Of a stretch of 64,000 nucleotides of DNA, positions 58,355 through 64,000 are shown in pieces. Position numbers and translations under genes: made by a program. The notes beneath the pieces were generated by a model. That model worked only from the letters and a program-made list of their open reading frames with translations, had not been told where the DNA came from and did no database searches. Source of the stretch: Rhizoctonia solani (Eukaryota; Basidiomycota; Agaricomycetes; Cantharellales; Ceratobasidiaceae); contig NC_057370.1 in the NCBI RefSeq assembly GCF_016906535.1, positions 1,054,001-1,118,000 on the forward strand. The letters run 5' to 3'. The first letter of the stretch is position 1, and every line of letters starts with the position of its first letter.

Positions 58355-60059
58355 TTACACAGCAACAACAGGTGCCGTGTTTTCTACTACCTCTATGGTT
58401 CCAGTTCCAGCAGCTGCCCGCAGCATCATCTCTACTTCTTGGAACTTGCGATTCAATGCGCCCTTGGGTTTTCGGTAGGCCTGTGGCCGGGGTAGGGTGT
58501 CCTCTGCGGGAGTAGATAGAGAGCTCGAGCTCGAAGAGCGGGAGAGGGTTGAGCGCGGGGCGTCTGAGTCTTCAGGGATCGTGTATGGCTCAAGTTTGGA
58601 CTGAGCAGTAGGATAGGAAGATAGACCCGCGACGTTAGTTGCCAATGCAGGATCTACATAGGGCTTCCAATCAGAGGCCAACAGGTTATGTTGTCGTCCA
58701 AGACGAGCACCGGGGTTGGGCGCTGCCTGTTGTTTCTCTTCCTCTTCTTCCTCTTCCTCTTCTTCATCCTCCTAAAACAAAGTTCGTATGATACCTCACC
58801 CCAGAGCCAAAATGATTTACAAACCTGTGAACCTTCGTCATCGTCAAATCGCTCCAAAGGCCCTCCTTCCCTATCTGAATCCTCGAATCCTCCATCATCA
58901 TCGCTTCCGATCCAGCGTCCTCTCCAATCCACCGCGTTAAGCTCTTCCAAACCTTGTGGCCGCAGTCTCAGCCACCTCATCCTAGGACCACTCCTTGCAC
59001 GCTCGCTAACACGGAATCCGTAAATTTTGGATGTGTATACGCGGTCTGCGGGCTGTTTTTGTCCCCCATGTGGGTTGGGGTTCACGAATGGTTCAACGAT
59101 GGCCGGTTGGCGACGACTTGGAACTGAATCAACAGGGGGTGCAGTGGGACTGAAAGGTGCGGGGGCAAGTTCACGGTAGGTCTGGAAAAGGAGATGAGGG
59201 AAAGTAGTGCCGAAGAATGCGCCTGGAGTGGAGTATGGTCAACTTATTAGTAGTTATGAGATCATATGAACGCAAGACCCACCGTCTACGCCCTGGAAGC
59301 GGCTACTGGGTGGAGAATAGATGTCGTTACAATTCGGACAGTAAAGCTTGACGGTTTCGAGACCTGGGAGATCGGAGCGTCCACATGGAACTACGTGACA
59401 GGAATTACAAAAGACTCGAGGGCAGGTCCCAAAATGGCCGGCCTCGTATTTCTCAACCTGATCGGTTAGGGTTGAGTTGAGCCACATGAATGCATTGGCT
59501 AAACTCACCATAGCCTGTAGTCCCGGGCGTGTGAGAATATAGCGTTGGTGGACTAGTCCGTATAATAATTCCGCAGAGGACTCGACAATCGAAACATCGG
59601 GGATCTTCAGGGCATCCTCTGTCGGATATGTTAGAGACATGGTATTTAATTGCCCGATGTTGTGTACCTGGCTCTACGTCAAGCACCATCTCCATCGCTT
59701 CTCTCCAAAACGGGACCAGTCCATTGAGACCAGTCAGATTGAAGTCATCTTCGATAAAGTCTTCCCCCACTTCGCAGAAATATTCGTGGCCGGGTAAAGA
59801 ACAAAACCATGTGATCCATGTAAGAGATGAGGTAGGAGTTGAAGATGCTGAGGGAACAAACGTTAGTTCCGTTCATTATTTTAGGTAAAGTTTAATTCCA
59901 AGAGAGGCATAAAAACTCTAATTAATTCAAGTAGGAGAACATACCATATCCTTCCTGCTCTGCTTGATCATCGTTCATCGCGTCATCTTCGACTGGGTTC
60001 CCCTCCTGACCCAACTCTTGGGGAGTCTGGCCGGGGATACCACTAGGCAACCGGGACAT
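58355..60059 (-). CDS. CKB1: Casein kinase 2 regulatory (beta) subunit
   Basis: Regulatory dimer of the constitutive kinase CK2. The start at 60059 gives [11 protein letters not shown] and an acidic stretch, then after an intron the CK2-beta core: [40 protein letters not shown] and the zinc finger CPRVFCNSC...[19 protein letters not shown], which forms the dimer interface. Downstream of the usual end are [37 protein letters not shown] and [10 protein letters not shown], as in other fungi, followed by an acidic tail with a run of at least ten Glu and a Ser-rich end ([16 protein letters not shown]). Total length is far above the roughly 215 residues of animal beta subunits. Stop 58355-58357. 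Confidence 0.9.
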
Positions 60060-60384
60060 GATCGCGTTCTTTAAAGCCCAATATGTATTTTTGAGCTACA
60101 ATAGCAAGTGCGGTAGCCCGGAAGAACGATATCCTTCCAAGACTTACCGAACAAGATGCAGAGTCGCGCCGCTGGGCTCGGGTCAAACAAGCGCCCAAAC
60201 CACGGGGGTCAGGTGACGTTTCTCAGGATGATGGTTTCTGATCCGGATCCGCTCCAACATTTGTAGCCACGCCGTCGTCGGAAGCAATCGCTAGCCACGT
60301 CGTCCCCTCTACCACTCACCCTATTTCGACGTGGTATCCAAATTTCTTGAAATACACATATTTCCTCTCTTGTAGCTAGCTAGT
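60060..60384. promoter_or_regulatory. Bidirectional promoter region CK2 beta/Argonaute
   Basis: 325 bp between divergent starts, so the two genes probably share regulatory sequence. No specific motif is assigned. Confidence 0.45.
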
Positions 60385-63300
60385 ATGCCCCCACAACAGC
60401 GCGGTGGACGTGGTCGCGGCGGAGGCGGTGATCGTGGTGGAGCCCCCGGAGGTACGCATGATGTGCCTCTGGATCCGAATTCGCGCTTAATATTTTCAAT
60501 ATCTATATAGGCCGCGGTGGTGGCCCTCCTGGAGGTGGAGACCGTGGCGGATTCAGGGGAGGGGGTCGCGGTGGAGGAGACCGCGGTGGTTCTGGTGGTA
60601 CGAATAGCATACCCTTGTACCCAGCTCGGTCTCTAACATTTACTCATAGGTCGCGGTGGTCCTCCTGGGGGCGGAGACCGTGGAGGATACGGGGACCGTG
60701 GCGGATACAGAGGCCGTGGCGGAGATCGCGGTGGGGGAGGTGGTATGAATGACATACTTTCAATTCAAATTTGCATCTAATAACTATCCAGGTCGTGGTG
60801 GTGATCGCGGAGGACGAGGCGGCGGACGAGGTGGAGGTGGATTCGCCCCGCGCTATGAGGCAGTACATGCACCTCAGTATCATCCCGATCCGACACCTGC
60901 AACCGGAGTCACCGCGCCTACTATTGCACCTGGTGTAAAGACCGTTGGTGTCAAAAGACCAGCTGCTCGTGGTACGGCTGGTACCCCATTGACTATTACC
61001 ACCAATAATTTCAAGGTCACTCTTCCCGAAGCAACCTTCCACCATTACGATGGTTCGTAGTTTTCATTGTTCTTAAATTCTTTCATTAATTTGCCACCCC
61101 CGATATTTCCGCACTTTAGTCGGTAAGCACTTTTGATCAAAGATACGAGGCACAATGACAACAGGTTCCTAGATATCAAGACGGACAAGGCAATGCCAAT
61201 CAAATGGAACCAAGAACTGATCCGTGTACTTCAAGAAAGCATCGCTCCTACCGTTTTTACTCCCCGTGCTGTCTACGATGGTCGAAAGAATCTATTCGCG
61301 AGTCGTCGTCTCCCCCTCGCTGGTGGTGATGGTAACTCCCAGACAGTACGGAGCAGAGATTTTGGTTTGATTTTTTTTCGGCTGATTGCTCTACTTTCAG
61401 TTCGATATCGCGCTGGAACCAGCTCGCCCGGGTGGCCGCCCGCCGAAGACCCATAAGGTCGCCCTCAAGCACGTTGCAACAATCAATCCCGTGTAGGTCT
61501 AGCTTTTAACCTAGATTTACTACCTTGATAGTAATCCCATTTTAGTCTCCTTCAACGGTATCAAGCAGGACAGCAATCCATCGACAATGACGTCCTTACT
61601 GCTGTCACCGCAGTAAACGTTGTGGTCCGCATGGACCCAGTCTCGTGAGTTTTACGCAATAGATTAGGGGGCTTAATTGAACGTTACGTCAAGGCAATAC
61701 CCATTCAATACTCGTTCGTTCTTCACTGACAAGGAAGTGCTTCCTATCGGCGGTGGAATCGTAGGCGCCTCAAATTTATTCTAAATTACTTCTTCTAACA
61801 TTACGGCAGGAACTATGGCGTGGCTATTTCCAATCAGTTCGACCGGGTCTGGCATCGATGCTTATCAACATCGACATATCTACAGGTGTGTGCAGTTTTG
61901 CGGATCGATTGTGTAATTCATTAACTTGGGCATCTACCAGGCGCAATGTATGTAGGATAAATGTTAGCACAACGATATTTAATTCAGTGATTACAGGTAT
62001 TCCCCGGACCGATGATTGGCGTGTGCCAACAAATCCTACACAACAATAGCCCCAACTCACTTGTACCTGGACAAGGCCTCTCTGGTAGGTGTATTAAACG
62101 TCTGATCGATGTTGTCTAATATCTATTCCAAGATCGTGATCGACTCAAGCTCCAGAGGTTCTTGTCCAGCGTTCGCTTCGTTACGACACACAGGGAGAAG
62201 AATGGCCAAGTCAGCAAAAAGCCGAAGGTCTTAAAAAAGATTACATCTCAGAGTGCCAACACCCTCAGATTCACGAACTCCGAAGGAAACGAAATGTCGG
62301 TTGCTCAATACTTCCAATCGTTGGGTACCCAGCTCCAGTACCCCAACTATGTTTGCATCGAGGTTGGTATACTGTACTTATAATGATATTCTTACTAATC
62401 TACCTTAGACTTCATCCGGAGCAGCATACCCCATCGAAGTTTGCTCGATTATCCCCGGGCAGCTGATGAGAAAGCAAGTCCCACCAGAGTTGACCAACTC
62501 TGTACTTACTTTCTCGACAAAGGTTCGTAACAACTTTTGTAATCGTAATTGGCTCACATAACCTGTCAAACTGCTATTTTAGAGGCCCCAAGAGCGTTTG
62601 AATTCGATCGTTGCAGGACACTCGGTAGGTCATCACGAACTTTACGGGGTCAATTTTGGTTAACCTTATCCTTTCAAGGTCTTGCAATATGGGCAATCTG
62701 GTAGGTTATATGTTCATTACTGTCTGGAGGCGATATAATTTTTTACCGCAGAATATATGCGCGAGTTTGGCATGAACGTCTGTCAGCACCCCGAAAAATG
62801 CTTGGCTCGCGTTCTTCCGACTCCAGCTATCAACTATGGCCAAAATAGCAAATATAGGCAAATTGTAAGTCGAGTTGCAGGCAAAATCTATTGGTTGTCC
62901 GTATTTAAACCCACCTTTTCCAGCGGCCAAAGGACGGGTCCTGGAATCTTCGGGACCAGAAATTCTTCGAGGGTGCTCAGTGTACTGGATGGGCATTAGT
63001 CATATACGACACTCGCGGCATTCGGCAAGAAGACGCCCAAGAAATTGTAAGGGGGCTCAAAGAACAGGCCGATCTGCTAGGTACGCAATAAAAAGCCAAC
63101 AATGGGCGAGTCTCACATTGTGGGACATAGGTATCCGACAAATCTCGAACAATCCTCCTATTTTGTTCCCACCCGGTAAGCAATTCTGACGTCGGGTCTT
63201 CGATCAATGATATTTAAACTCTTCGTCACTAGCTCAGCACTTGGATATTGCTCAGGTATGCCCGATTTAATCGCCCTTGTACTGTGTGCTCATAGTCTCG

Positions 63301-64000
63301 TAGCATCTTCATCAGGCAGGACAACAAGTGTTCCAGAAAACGAAGTCCCCGCCTAGTCTTATCGTTGTCGTTCTCCCAGAAAATTCTGCCGATTTGTACC
63401 AAGCGGTCAAACAGTAAGCCAACCATATTTTGATGTGAAGCTATTTATTCTAAGAGATAATCATAGCTTCGGAGATGTTTCCGTGAGTAGTGTGAGATAT
63501 TCGATTTTAGCGTTTTCTTATCCAAAATAGCGAGGCGTTGCGACCCAATGTCTGAAATCAAGCAAATGCAGAGGCGCCAAAGCTCAATACTGGGCCAACG
63601 TATGCTTAAAGTATGTTCTCAACTCGCCTTTCGATAGCGTACTAACTATGTATCCGGATAGAATTAACGCAAAACTCGGGGGGGTCAATAGTATCCTCGA
63701 TCCCAACGCTCCTAACATTAGGTTCCTCACGGACACAGCCAACCCGTCGATCGTATTGGGTATGTACAGCTTATTGGCTTATATTCTCTTCTAATACGCT
63801 CTTTCAGGCGCCGACGTGATGCACCCTGCCCCTGGGGCTCAAGGTCGTCCTTCCTTTGCTTCAGTCGTTGGCAGCATTGATTCAAACGCGGCGTAAGGTG
63901 CACAGTTTTAGACCTTATCAACTCAACTGACATTGTGATTTGAAGCCATTATACTGCGATTAGCCAAGCCCAAGACTCTCGGTAAGGCTATTCTCTTCTG
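60385..64000 (+). CDS. AGO: Argonaute, 3' end beyond the window
   Basis: Small-RNA-guided effector of RNA silencing. Exons 1-4 start with Arg-Gly-Gly repeats (for example PQQRGGRGRGGGGDRGG), split by introns that all lie in phase 1. The N domain follows (PLTITTNNFKVTLPEATFHH, QYPFNTRSFFTDKEVLPIGG), then the PAZ region (FTNSEGNEMSVAQYFQSLG, LQYPNYVCIE), L2/MID (VSDKSRTILL region; PPSLIVVVLPENSADLYQAV, FGDVSRGVATQCLKSS, YWANVCLKINAKLGGVN). The PIWI domain begins with LGADVMHPAP, which carries the first catalytic Asp. The remaining catalytic residues lie outside the window, so slicing competence cannot be judged. About 20 short introns; no premature stop was noticed on the traced joins. Confidence 0.9.

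Noticed and set aside
1..64000. tRNA genes and CRISPR arrays
   Set aside because: No B-box/A-box pair with a cloverleaf and no regularly spaced repeats were found by eye; the few GGTTCAAG-like matches lie inside coding exons.

Overview
The window is nuclear DNA from a filamentous basidiomycete. The evidence is dense short spliceosomal introns (about 50-60 nt, GT-AG with a few GC-AG), two divergent alpha-tubulin genes, an RGG-tailed Argonaute, fungal-type CK2 beta, Cox18 and Fmp27, and Ty3-type chromodomain retrotransposons. The BTB family and retroelement style resemble Rhizoctonia/Ceratobasidiaceae, but that placement is inference from memory.

Left accessory part (1-16.9 kb): a stack of LTR retrotransposons. 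Element B (minus, complete, 4236-10485) sits inside the integrase region of element A (plus, 1-4235 continuing at 10486-11809; its 5' LTR lies left of the window). A in turn ends inside element C (minus; only its 5' LTR, leader and a partial ORF are visible, 11810-12928). C has cut the 3' half off a BTB-domain gene (12929-13633). Two intact paralogues of that gene follow (14283-15257, 15849-16829), with a 193-bp Tc1/mariner-type MITE between the first and second. All three retroelements carry signals of Tf1-style self-priming: the predicted first bases of the transcript are complementary to the primer-binding site (seen directly in B and C; in A only the transcript-start half is visible).

Central part (17-43 kb): ordinary genes. 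A DUF2985 membrane protein, the giant lipid-transfer protein Fmp27, DNA polymerase epsilon subunit B, mitochondrial Cox18, ribosomal eL6, a secreted GH92 alpha-mannosidase and a VTT-domain membrane protein. A Helitron-like 3' terminus lies in the 17-21 kb interval.

Right part (44-64 kb): a HAD phosphatase whose catalytic motif is split by a 6-nt micro-exon, two head-to-head alpha-tubulin genes, a small secreted protein, a second VTT-domain paralogue, ribosomal eL36, CK2 beta, and the first part of an Argonaute gene that runs off the end. Most of these genes do not form a pathway. They are housekeeping functions (translation, replication, cytoskeleton, membrane contact, mitochondrial assembly), and the Argonaute is an RNA-silencing component. 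Exon joins given below were read by eye from reading frame and splice signals; no RNA evidence was available.
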